A DNA stretch of 42,790 nt from an uncultured Clostridiaceae bacterium (GTDB lineage: Bacteria; Bacillota; Clostridia; TANB77; CAG-508): the NCBI GenBank assembly GCA_958402495.1, contig CATXTS010000003.1, forward strand, positions 1 through 42,790, in the 5' to 3' direction. A program made the position numbers and the translations under genes. A model generated the notes under the pieces. That model was given only the letters and a program-made list of their open reading frames with translations. It was not told the origin of the DNA and ran no database searches. Shown here piece by piece: positions 26,175-33,304 of the stretch (positions are counted from its first letter, which is position 1; each line of letters starts with the position of its first letter).

Positions 26175-26894
26175 TTATTTGATAGTACATATTAAGATTC
26201 CTTTTGGATAAATACCTCCTAATCCTGATGTTTCTACTGTGTCTCCTTGTAGAAGTGTTGCTTGTGTCGGGATATAAGTAGCTTTTAAGGTAGATTCTGC
26301 TTCTAAAGTTCCTCTTGCAATAATGGTATCTCTGGATGTACTAATGGTACAACTAATGGTACTAGAGGTATCTACAATGGTTTGGACTTTAGCTGTTGTT
26401 TCTGTTACAGATACAATATGTCCTACTAGTCCTTGGTCTGATATAACTGGCATATTAACTTCAATACCATCTTTACTGCCTACATTAATGACCATTACGT
26501 CACTGTAATTACTAATATCTTTATTAATAACATAGGCTGGAATGGTATTATATTGTGTATATTTATCTTTTAAATTGACGTATTCTTTTAAGGTAGCATT
26601 TTCTGATTTAATGATTTCTAATTCTCGTAAAGACTGTTCTAGCTCACTATTTTTCTTTTTTAATTCTTCATTTTCTTGTTTTAAGTTATTAATGTCTGTG
26701 AAGAAAGTGTTGTTTCCTGCTATTTTATTTTTTAAGTAGGTCAGACCATTTTGAATTGGCATTACTAAAGTACCTACTGCTGTTTCTATATAGGATAAAT
26801 GGTTCGTTGTTATATTGGATAATACTACAATGACGATTAATATGATAACTGTAATAATGATACCCGCTATTCCTGTCTTTTTCGTCCTATGCAT
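26175..26894 (-). CDS. mreC: Cell-shape protein MreC, truncated by an in-frame stop
   Basis: 239 residues of MreC: a membrane helix (about 10-28), a coiled coil (about 65-105, NNLKQENEELKKKNSELEQS), and the beta-barrel periplasmic-type domain (about 110-239) with VINVGSKDGIEVNMPVIS and GLVGHIVSVTETTAKVQTI. MreC bridges MreB to PBP2. The frame stops at IYPKGILICTIK, about 30 residues short of the usual length of roughly 270, and the missing residues are still encoded in frame beyond the stop. It lies 21 bp after mreB. Confidence 0.88.
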   Translation of the reverse strand: MHRTKKTGIAGIIITVIILIVIVVLSNITTNHLSYIETAVGTLVMPIQNGLTYLKNKIAGNNTFFTDINNLKQENEELKKKNSELEQSLRELEIIKSENATLKEYVNLKDKYTQYNTIPAYVINKDISNYSDVMVINVGSKDGIEVNMPVISDQGLVGHIVSVTETTAKVQTIVDTSSTISCTISTSRDTIIARGTLEAESTLKATYIPTQATLLQGDTVETSGLGGIYPKGILICTIK

Positions 26895-26915
26895 CTTTCT
26901 TCACCTTTCTTTTTA

Positions 26916-27776
26916 TTATCTTCTCCTTCTAGAATTTAAAAGTACATTTTTTAATTTTTCTAAATCTTCTATGGTTTTTTCTGTTCCTTTTACGACACAT
27001 TCTAAAGGTTCTTCTGCCACATATACTGGCATGCCTGTTTTTAGGCTTAATAGCTTGTCTAAATTTTGTATTAAAGCGCCTCCCCCTGCTAGTACAATTC
27101 CTTTTTCCATGATATCTGAAGCTAATTCTGGAGGTGTTTTTTCTAAAGTTTGTTTTACGCTTTCTACAATTTCTGCAATAGATTCTGCCATTGCCTCTCC
27201 AACTTGTGAGGAGTAAATCTCTATATTTTTAGGTAATCCTGTTCCTAAATCTCTTCCTCTAATTTGCATAGGCATATCGGTCATTAATGGTAATGCACAA
27301 CCAATTTGCATTTTAATTTGTTCTGCTGTGGTTTCTCCTATAGCTAGGTTTAGTTCTCTTTTTATATAGTTCATAATGTTATCATCTAGTTCATCTCCCG
27401 CTACTCTTAGAGAATTACTAACAACAATACCGCCTAATGATATAACGGCAACTTCCGTTGTTCCTCCACCAATATCTACAATAATATTACCACTTGGTTC
27501 TGAAACATCTAGTTTTGCACCAATTGCTGCAGCCATTGGTTCTTCTATTAGATACACTTCTTTGGCACCGGCTTGTAACACAGACTCTTCTACGGCTCTT
27601 TCTTCTACTTCCGTTATGCCTGATGGAACACCCACGACTACTCTTGGTCTTACAACACTATATCGATTGCATACTTTGGCAATTAGGTTTTTTAACATTA
27701 ATTGTGTTGCTGTAAAATCTGCAATAACACCATCTTTCATTGGTCTTACAGCTTTAATTTGTTCTGGTGTTCTTCC
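26916..27776 (-). CDS. mreB: MreB, main part downstream of a +1 frame break
   Basis: Reads GRTPEQIKAVRPMKDGVIAD onward to the end of MreB, about 286 residues; the first ATG is at 27740. It contains the actin-fold nucleotide motifs VVVGVPSGITEVEERAV, EEPMAAAIGAKL, NIIVDIGGGTTEVAVISLGG and GIVLAGGGALI. MreB filaments organise lateral wall synthesis. The 62 N-terminal codons lie one frame over in 27754-27948. The ATG at 27740 has no ribosome binding site, so separate expression of this part is unlikely and would lack the first phosphate-binding motif. Joined across the break, the protein would have about 343 residues, the normal length. Confidence 0.9.
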   Translation of the reverse strand, partial: GRTPEQIKAVRPMKDGVIADFTATQLMLKNLIAKVCNRYSVVRPRVVVGVPSGITEVEERAVEESVLQAGAKEVYLIEEPMAAAIGAKLDVSEPSGNIIVDIGGGTTEVAVISLGGIVVSNSLRVAGDELDDNIMNYIKRELNLAIGETTAEQIKMQIGCALPLMTDMPMQIRGRDLGTGLPKNIEIYSSQVGEAMAESIAEIVESVKQTLEKTPPELASDIMEKGIVLAGGGALIQNLDKLLSLKTGMPVYVAEEPLECVVKGTEKTIEDLEKLKNVLLNSRRRR

Positions 27777-27948
27777 GAAGCATTTCTTTAGCTTCTTCTC
27801 CTGTTGCCATGATATTGCCTGTTTTTTTATCTATTGCTACAACGGATGGCTCTTTTAAAACAATCCCTTTTCCTTTTAATGTAACGAGTGTATTGGCTGT
27901 CCCTAAATCGATTCCAATATCTTTACTTCTAATAGAAAATACATTCAT
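27754..27948 (-). CDS. mreB: MreB N-terminal part ending at the frame break
   Basis: Encodes the MreB start: MNVFSIRSKDIGIDLGTANT (phosphate-1 motif), GKGIVLKEPSVVAIDKKTG and GEEAKEML. After CTT the zero frame reads CGG AAG AAC and ends 5 codons later, whereas the expected GRTPEQI continues in the +1 frame. AAGGAA lies 9 nt before the ATG. Alone it would be a 64-residue fragment without function. Confidence 0.88.
   Translation of the reverse strand: MNVFSIRSKDIGIDLGTANTLVTLKGKGIVLKEPSVVAIDKKTGNIMATGEEAKEMLRKNTRTN
27774..27783 (-). other. mreB: +1 frame break in mreB at CTT-CGG-A
   Basis: Minus-strand reading: ATG CTT C GGA AGA. The extra C is base 27777. Zero frame meets the rare codon CGG; dropping the C restores MreB. 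The layout (CTT in the P site, poorly read codon in the A site) is like known +1 shift sites (prfB CTT-TGA-C, Ty1 CTT-AGG-C), but no ribosome-binding-like stimulator lies just upstream. Confidence 0.7.
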
Positions 27949-28017
27949 CTGCTTTGTTTCCTTCTCTTTTCTTCTATTTAGATTTTTATGGTTCTACCTA
28001 TAAACCTTCTTTCTCTT

Positions 28018-28725
28018 TTATTTTCTTTCGTTTTGCTGTATTTTTCGAATGAGAAAAATACTCGTAAATTTCCCATCTCCTATGACAATATGGTCTAATA
28101 ATTGTACACCTAATAGCTGTGCTGCTTGTTCTATTTTTTCGGTTAATGCTATATCTGATTTGCTAGGTGTAGGGTCTCCGCTAGGATGATTATGGGCCAA
28201 AATAATTTTAGGGATTCCCATTTTTACAGCTTCTGCTAATACATCTTTTGGCTGTATGACTGCAAAAGATGTAGACCCTAATCCTACATCTATGATTTTC
28301 TGTACGACATTTTTGGTATTTAATAAGATAACTTTTACGACTTCTCTTTGTTCATATCTTAGTTCTTCCATGATTAGTTTTGCAATGTCTTCTGGAAAAG
28401 TGATGGTACAGTTTAGGTCATGAATTGGTCTTGCCATTCTTTTGGCTAGTTCACACATAGCCTTTAATTGAATCGCTTTTACTTTTCCAATGCCTTTAAT
28501 TTTCATAAATTCCTCTATGGACATTTCCTGTAAAAAACGTAGATTTTCTCCACCTTTAGTGTTTTGTATCGCTAACACTTTTTGTGCTAGTTCTACTGCT
28601 GTTTCTTCTTGCGTACCGGATTTGATAATAATGGCTAATAGTTCTGAGTTAGATAAAAATTTAGCACCATACATTTGCATTTTCTCGTATGGTCTTTCTG
28701 AATTAGGAAGCTCCTTTAATTTCAT
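28018..28725 (-). CDS. radC: RadC family protein (MPN/JAB domain)
   Basis: A 235-residue RadC with N-terminal helix-hairpin-helix (KIKGIGKVKAIQLKAMCELA, about 75-95) and the JAB1/MPN metalloprotease-like domain bearing HNHPSGD (178-184) with the metal-binding His178, His180 and Asp184. The start MKLKELPNSERPYEKM is typical. Its biochemical role is unsettled; the old DNA-repair assignment is doubtful. It lies 69 bp upstream of mreB in the usual Firmicutes order. Confidence 0.92.
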   Translation of the reverse strand: MKLKELPNSERPYEKMQMYGAKFLSNSELLAIIIKSGTQEETAVELAQKVLAIQNTKGGENLRFLQEMSIEEFMKIKGIGKVKAIQLKAMCELAKRMARPIHDLNCTITFPEDIAKLIMEELRYEQREVVKVILLNTKNVVQKIIDVGLGSTSFAVIQPKDVLAEAVKMGIPKIILAHNHPSGDPTPSKSDIALTEKIEQAAQLLGVQLLDHIVIGDGKFTSIFLIRKIQQNERK

Positions 28726-28778
28726 ATTTCTAATATCCTTTCCTAAGCCCCTATTTTTATCCTCATTTTTTATATTTA

Positions 28779-29036
28779 TTACATTTTTTTATAGATAAAG
28801 ATGGCAATTACCATTCCAATGATGCTTGCTACATTAATTTTGAACATGAGTCCAAAAGAGATTTGTACAATGTTTAAGTCTAATTCTAAGGGATTTGCTA
28901 GTCCAAAACTTTGCCCATAAGAAAGCCACCATAAAAAATCTATATTTTTGGCAAATTCTCCTAATAAGCCGCCTATTACTAGTCCTGATAAAATAAATAT
29001 CATTAAAATCCATATATTTTTTTCTCTTGTTGCCAT
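28779..29036 (-). CDS. DUF4321 membrane protein
   Basis: An 85-residue protein with two membrane helices (about 8-26 and 62-82) and a central amphipathic segment. The layout GLVIGGLLGEFA and the loop NPLELDLNIVQISFGLMFKI match DUF4321 proteins, which are regularly found just before radC-mreB in Clostridia. Function unknown; the constant position suggests a link to the elongation machinery. It is first in the operon DUF4321-radC-mreB-mreC-mreD-mrdA-minC. Confidence 0.8.
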   Translation of the reverse strand: MATREKNIWILMIFILSGLVIGGLLGEFAKNIDFLWWLSYGQSFGLANPLELDLNIVQISFGLMFKINVASIIGMVIAIFIYKKM

Positions 29037-29291
29037 TTGTTTGATTCCTTCTTTCTAAATTGCCCCCAAAGACCGCAATTTTCTTTTGTTTTATCGAACC
29101 TTATTATATATGCAAATTGCTTTTTTTTCAAGGGATATCTATGAAAAAATTTCCAATTTTCTTGGTTTTTTTCTGCTTTTGGTCTTTTCTTTTTCTATTA
29201 GCTATGTTATATTAAATAGTACGTTTTTGGTAATGTTCTCATATACTATATTAATTACCAGAAATTGTTCGTTTTCTTTTAGAACGGGCAG

Positions 29292-29300
29292 TGTTATAAT
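29292..29300 (+). promoter_or_regulatory. Extended -10 promoter for mecA
   Basis: TGTTATAAT, 29 nt before the mecA start codon, with no clear -35 box. The rest of the 293-nt gap between the divergent genes (29037-29329) is AT-rich and holds no gene I can support. Confidence 0.5.
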
Positions 29301-29329
29301 AGATATAGAATCTGTTAGGAGGCTATCAC

Positions 29330-29950
29330 ATGCGATTTGAAAAGTTAAATGAAAATAAAATAAGAATTACCTTAAGTAATCAAGATTTAGAAGAAAAACA
29401 TATCGATTTTCACTCTTTTATGTCTAATTCTCTAGAATCTCAAGATTTATTTTTTGATATGCTAAATGAAGCTGAAAAGGAAATTGGTTTTATTACAAAA
29501 GATTATCGTATTCGTATCGAAGCTTTTGCTATGTCTGGTGGAGATTTTATTGTAACGGTTACAAGAAGCCTCCCAGAATCCGAGAAAATACCAGTTCGTA
29601 AAAAAGTGAAAATCAAAAGAAAGAAAGCAAATATGGAATCTGCACAAGCTTTATATGCCTTTGGTAGTTTAGAAGATTTTTATTCTTTTTTAGACTTTTT
29701 AAAGAATCATCATTTTTCATTAAATCAGGTAGCTAAGAAAATGGCTCTTTATACTTATAAGCATACTTATTATTTTGTATTACAAGATATGGTTATGCAG
29801 GAAGTGGCTTTAAAAAAACTATTTTCTATGATTACCGAATTTGGTAGTTATATTCATCATTCTGAACTTTTTATTCGAAAATTAGTAGAATGTGGTGAAA
29901 TAGTTGTTAAAAATAGTACTATACATAATTTTATGAAAATTTCTAGTTAA
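29330..29950 (+). CDS. mecA: MecA-family adaptor protein for ClpC
   Basis: A 206-residue MecA/YpbH-type adaptor. The N-terminal substrate-binding domain begins MRFEKLNENKIRITLSNQDL, followed by FFDMLNEAEKEIGF. A basic linker (VRKKVKIKRKK, about 90-100) joins it to the C-terminal ClpC-binding domain (ALYAFGSLEDFYSFLDFL to the end). MecA delivers proteins such as ComK to ClpCP. AGGAGG precedes the ATG. A monocistronic plus-strand gene with a terminator behind it. Confidence 0.88.
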   Translation: MRFEKLNENKIRITLSNQDLEEKHIDFHSFMSNSLESQDLFFDMLNEAEKEIGFITKDYRIRIEAFAMSGGDFIVTVTRSLPESEKIPVRKKVKIKRKKANMESAQALYAFGSLEDFYSFLDFLKNHHFSLNQVAKKMALYTYKHTYYFVLQDMVMQEVALKKLFSMITEFGSYIHHSELFIRKLVECGEIVVKNSTIHNFMKISS

Positions 29951-29973
29951 TAAAGCAATTATAAACTTAATCT

Positions 29974-30014
29974 AAAACAAGCCCTAAAAGTTAATAAAAA
30001 GGCTTGTTTTTATT
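29974..30014 (+). terminator. Terminator of mecA
   Basis: AAAACAAGCC (29974-29983) pairs with GGCTTGTTTT (30001-30010) over a 17-nt loop, followed by more T. Confidence 0.7.
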
Positions 30015-30077
30015 TTGGTAAAATGGTTAAAATCATTAGAAAGTGTAGTAAATTTAAGAAAAATGTGCTAAACTAAA

Positions 30078-30845
30078 ATGAATAACGAGAAAAAAGGAAA
30101 GAAGATTCTTATGAAAATATCGATTGCTGCCATGCAAAAGTTATCTAAGATAAAGAACTCAGCCTATGATGCTATCAAAATAGAGTATTTATACCATTCT
30201 AATAAATTAGAAGGAAGTACTTTTAGTAAAGAAAATTTACAGGATTTATTAGAAATGAAACAAGTTGTCGGTGAGCACTTTTTAGATGATGTTATAGAAA
30301 CCAAGAATTCTTTAGAATTGTTCGATAAAGTGGTTTATTCTTTAGAGCAACCTTTTGATAAATATCTATTATGGGATTGGCATAGGACTCTAAAAAAGGG
30401 TAGCGTAGATGATGAAATTGATAATATTGGTAAATGGAAAAAATATGCCAATAGTCTTTCACACACAGATTTGAAGTTGTGTGAGTCACATCTTGTTGAG
30501 AGCAACATGTTTAATTTGTTGGCTTCTTGGGAGGAAAGTAAAAAGGACATTTACGCTATAGCAGATTTTCATCAAAAATTTGAACATATCCATCCTTTTC
30601 AAGATGAAAACGGAAGAATTGGAAGATTTATTATTCTAAGGCAATGTTTAGAAAATAATATAGATTTAATCGCTATAGATGACCTCTATAATAAAGATTA
30701 TAAACAGGCATTATACGAAGCGCAAACAACTGATTCTATAGATGCTTTAGTTAAAATTTTTAGAAAATGTCAACTTCGACTAGATGAAAAATTACAAGAT
30801 TATATGGGTGTTATACAGCAAGTATCTGAGGAAGTTAAAAATTAG
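30078..30845 (+). CDS. Fic family protein, class II autoinhibited type
   Basis: 255 residues from the first ATG; the ATG at 30111 (244 residues) is likelier because AAGGAAAG lies about 10 nt before it, while the first has no site. Fic enzymes transfer AMP or other phosphates to target hydroxyls. The core motif is HPFQDENGRIGR (172-183), with catalytic His172; the usual Gly before Asn is Glu177. The N-terminal inhibitory motif SNKLEG (41-46, pattern S/TxxxEG) places Glu45 to block the nucleotide site, so it is class II. No antitoxin gene is adjacent, in line with intramolecular inhibition. Flanked by terminators on both sides. Confidence 0.88.
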   Translation: MNNEKKGKKILMKISIAAMQKLSKIKNSAYDAIKIEYLYHSNKLEGSTFSKENLQDLLEMKQVVGEHFLDDVIETKNSLELFDKVVYSLEQPFDKYLLWDWHRTLKKGSVDDEIDNIGKWKKYANSLSHTDLKLCESHLVESNMFNLLASWEESKKDIYAIADFHQKFEHIHPFQDENGRIGRFIILRQCLENNIDLIAIDDLYNKDYKQALYEAQTTDSIDALVKIFRKCQLRLDEKLQDYMGVIQQVSEEVKN

Positions 30846-30878
30846 AATAAGCTTTAGATTTCATTTCTAAAGCTTATT
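30846..30878 (+). terminator. Terminator of the Fic gene
   Basis: Perfect 13-bp arms (30846-30858 and 30866-30878) around TTTCATT, immediately after the stop codon, ending in TTTT. Confidence 0.8.
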
Positions 30879-30899
30879 TTAATTTTATCCTTTATAGAC

Positions 30900-30936
30900 A
30901 AAAATACTTCCCTATTTAAAATAAGAAAGTATTTTT
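30900..30936 (-). terminator. Terminator of the M23 peptidase gene
   Basis: AAAAATACTT (30900-30909) and AAGTATTTTT (30927-30936); on the minus strand it lies 24 nt after the peptidase stop codon and ends in TTTTT. Confidence 0.65.
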
Positions 30937-30959
30937 AATATGTATTTTCTATTTTATTT

Positions 30960-31979
30960 TTAATAAGATACATAATTTAATGGGTTTTGTGCTACACCAT
31001 TGACTCTTACTTCAAAGTGTAAATGGTTTCCTGTAGAATCTCCCGTAGAGCCTACTGTTGCAACCAACTCTCCTTGTGATACTTTTTGACCAGTTGTTAC
31101 TTTTAGTGTACTACAGTGTCCGTATACCGTTTGTACGCCATTTCCATGAGATATAATAACATAATTTCCATAACCACCATTATAGCCATATTGTGATAAA
31201 GTAACCGTTCCTCCTGCTGCTGCTTTAATTGGTGTTCCTTTTGAGGCTCCAATGTCGATGCCTTTATGACCTCTTCCCCAACGGTACCCAAAACGAGAGG
31301 TTAATACACCAGATACTGGTCTTATAACAGAGATTCCAAGGTTTACTTTTGCAGTTGTTGTATTTTGTCCTGTTGCATACATCCCCGCTGTATAAGAACT
31401 TACGGATGCTGACCTTGCCTTTTGCTTAACGACTGGTTTTTCATACAAATTTGCTACACAAGTTTCTACTTGTGCAAAATCTTTTAATTCTGTTTCATAT
31501 TTTTCTAGAATGCCTAATTTTTCTTTGTTACTACTATTTTTTTCTTTTAGTTCTTTTACTACTTTTTCTGCTTCTTCAAAACTAGCTACATAAGATTTTT
31601 CTTCATTATTGACTGTAATAGCATAATACTTGTAATAGGTAGTTCCTTGTTCTACTACTTTATTAAAAATAGCTTCATCATCTGTTTCTACATCTTTTTT
31701 TGAAAAACATAACTTATATTGTGGCAATGTATCGATATCCACAAATGCTACATTTTCTTCATTACCCTTTTCTATGTACGCATTAATTTTTTCTTGTAAT
31801 TCGCTTTTGTTTTCACTATATCCAATAATTTCACCATTTAAGCTAACACTATATACTGGTTTGTAAAAAACGCTAATCGCACCTACAATAAAAAAAGCAG
31901 CTATTACAATTAGTATCGTAAATTTTGTCCAAGTCCTTACGTGAACTAGTGTCTTCTTTATTTTACTAATCTTAAACAC
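30960..31979 (-). CDS. Membrane-anchored M23 family peptidoglycan endopeptidase
   Basis: 339 residues: a basic N-terminus, one membrane helix (about 20-38), an extracytoplasmic alpha/beta and coiled-coil region (about 45-180), and a C-terminal LytM/M23 domain. The zinc ligands are visible: HKGID (His238, Asp242) and HLHFE (His319, His321), plus YGHC (His288). It should cleave cross-bridges in the wall. The C-terminal end (NGVAQNPLNYVSY) is canonical for the family. It could act in growth or in spore cortex processes; the neighbours are spore coat genes, but both sides carry terminators. Confidence 0.9.
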   Translation of the reverse strand: MFKISKIKKTLVHVRTWTKFTILIVIAAFFIVGAISVFYKPVYSVSLNGEIIGYSENKSELQEKINAYIEKGNEENVAFVDIDTLPQYKLCFSKKDVETDDEAIFNKVVEQGTTYYKYYAITVNNEEKSYVASFEEAEKVVKELKEKNSSNKEKLGILEKYETELKDFAQVETCVANLYEKPVVKQKARSASVSSYTAGMYATGQNTTTAKVNLGISVIRPVSGVLTSRFGYRWGRGHKGIDIGASKGTPIKAAAGGTVTLSQYGYNGGYGNYVIISHGNGVQTVYGHCSTLKVTTGQKVSQGELVATVGSTGDSTGNHLHFEVRVNGVAQNPLNYVSY

Positions 31980-32127
31980 TCCCTATCTTTTTTATATCTT
32001 GTGGTTATTTTATCCTAATCTTCCTTTTTTCACAATTCGCATATAACTCTAAAATCTTCTATTTTGATTGTCTGCCCGCTTTTATCTCTTTTTCTTTCGG
32101 GTATGCTCTGTTTTTCTTTTTAAATTG

Positions 32128-32155
32128 AACAAAACTTCCTTACGGAAGCTTTGTT
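32128..32155 (-). terminator. Hairpin after the coat-gene pair
   Basis: 12-bp arms (32128-32139 and 32144-32155; one G-U pair on the minus strand) with a 4-nt loop directly after the coat gene stop codon. The T-tract is weak on the minus side. Confidence 0.5.
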
Positions 32156-32156
32156 T

Positions 32157-32402
32157 TTACTGTTGTAATTCATTTTTTACAGTTTGTATTTCGGTTACAG
32201 TTGCAGGTGCAGCTGGTTTATAATAGCCTTTTGTTTCTGCTACTTTAAATAATTCATATTGGAAACTTTCATCGCTATTTCTCATCTGCTGAATAGTTTG
32301 TCTTAATTGCATATTCTCTGCTTCTGAAATAACACCTTGATAAGTTGTTAAACTAGCTTTCACACTGTTTAAAATATCATTGACCATTGTTTTTTCGTCC
32401 AT
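32157..32402 (-). CDS. CotF-like spore coat protein (second of pair)
   Basis: An 81-residue helical protein similar to the C-terminal half of CotF-type coat proteins: MVNDILNSVKASLTTYQ, then LRQTIQQMRNSDESFQYELF and a Tyr/Pro segment GYYKPAAPA. In Clostridia such proteins are encoded in pairs and assemble into the spore coat. GGAGGAGAG lies before the ATG. It follows its partner by 26 bp. Confidence 0.75.
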   Translation of the reverse strand: MDEKTMVNDILNSVKASLTTYQGVISEAENMQLRQTIQQMRNSDESFQYELFKVAETKGYYKPAAPATVTEIQTVKNELQQ

Positions 32403-32428
32403 GTATTCTCTCCTCCTTATTTTTTGTC

Positions 32429-32617
32429 CTAATTATTTAGAAAAGACATTAATTTTTGTTTTGCATTTAAGGCATCTTGTGCTGATTTTGTAAACATTTG
32501 CTTAATTTGTGGGTCTACTGCTTGTGAAGCATATGTGTTTAACTTTTGGTATGAAGTCTCGTGTGCACCAATTAAGTGTCTTAAATTTTGAAGTTCTACT
32601 TGACTTAAATTTGCCAT
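32429..32617 (-). CDS. CotF-like spore coat protein (first of pair)
   Basis: A 62-residue helical protein of the coat/ferritin-like type: LSQVELQNLRHLIGAHETSY, KLNTYASQAVDPQIKQMF and DALNAKQKLMSFL form two long helices. The pairing with the next gene is typical of clostridial coat loci. AAGGAAGG precedes the ATG. Confidence 0.75.
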   Translation of the reverse strand: MANLSQVELQNLRHLIGAHETSYQKLNTYASQAVDPQIKQMFTKSAQDALNAKQKLMSFLNN

Positions 32618-32689
32618 ATTTATCCTTCCTTTCTTTTCCTATTTATTTTTATTATGGACGTTTTTTTATGTTTTATACTTTTACAAAGA

Positions 32690-32725
32690 AAAAAATGAGG
32701 ATATTTTTCATTTTCCTCATTTTTT
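32690..32725 (-). terminator. Terminator of the deoxyribonucleotidase gene
   Basis: 12-bp arms AAAAAATGAGGA (32690-32701) and TCCTCATTTTTT (32714-32725), 3 nt after the stop codon. Confidence 0.75.
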
Positions 32726-32728
32726 CTA

Positions 32729-33286
32729 TTACAATAATCTTTCTTCTATTTCTTTCCAACTATTTACTCTAACAATCCCTCTTGTCTGTAATTCTTCTTG
32801 TGTTATGTTTTTATTATGATAAGCTGTAAATAATAGTTTTTGCTCAGATGCATTTTCTAAATGTCTAAAAATATCATCTATCTTAATGTCTGCTTGTATA
32901 AAATCTTTTACTGCACCAAATACAAATTGTTTTGGTGTTAAAAAAGGAAGTTCCTTGTTCAAATAATAAAATTTATTTCGTAGATTTTCTCCTGAATAAT
33001 TCGGACATTCTGGATAAATATAATCGGTTATGATATAGACTTCATATTGTTTATTTAATTTTTCTATAACGTCTTTGGCATCTGGTAACATTTGTACATA
33101 ATCATACACATTTTCCTTAGAAAAAAACGTTATCCATTTTTCTTTCTTCTCCATTGGTATTAAGTCTTGTATATAATAAGTGCAAATATCATTTTGTGTA
33201 TAATTCGTTTTTAAAAAAGTATTGACTAATTTTAAGAAACCTCCACCACAAATAACATCGTCCATATCTATCATTAACCTCTTCAT
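32729..33286 (-). CDS. HAD-family 5'(3')-deoxyribonucleotidase-like protein
   Basis: 185 residues with the HAD nucleophile motif DMDDVICGG (Asp7, Asp9), motif II in VYIITDYI (about residue 92, with Thr before Asp), and the terminal acidic motif in ADIKIDDIF (about 131-138). Length and the DMDDV start fit the NT5C deoxyribonucleotidase group, which dephosphorylates deoxynucleoside monophosphates. It lies 18 bp after pcrA in the same direction, so probably one message. Confidence 0.7.
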   Translation of the reverse strand: MKRLMIDMDDVICGGGFLKLVNTFLKTNYTQNDICTYYIQDLIPMEKKEKWITFFSKENVYDYVQMLPDAKDVIEKLNKQYEVYIITDYIYPECPNYSGENLRNKFYYLNKELPFLTPKQFVFGAVKDFIQADIKIDDIFRHLENASEQKLLFTAYHNKNITQEELQTRGIVRVNSWKEIEERLL

Positions 33287-33304
33287 CTTCTACCTCTTTT
33301 ACTT

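Noticed and set aside
26175..26177. TAA reassigned to a sense codon
   Set aside because: TAA ends many other genes in the window at natural C-termini and an intact RF1 is encoded; a general reassignment is not tenable.
27376..27858. Plus-strand open frame of 160 codons over mreB
   Set aside because: Shadow of the conserved mreB coding sequence; the minus strand reads a clear MreB.
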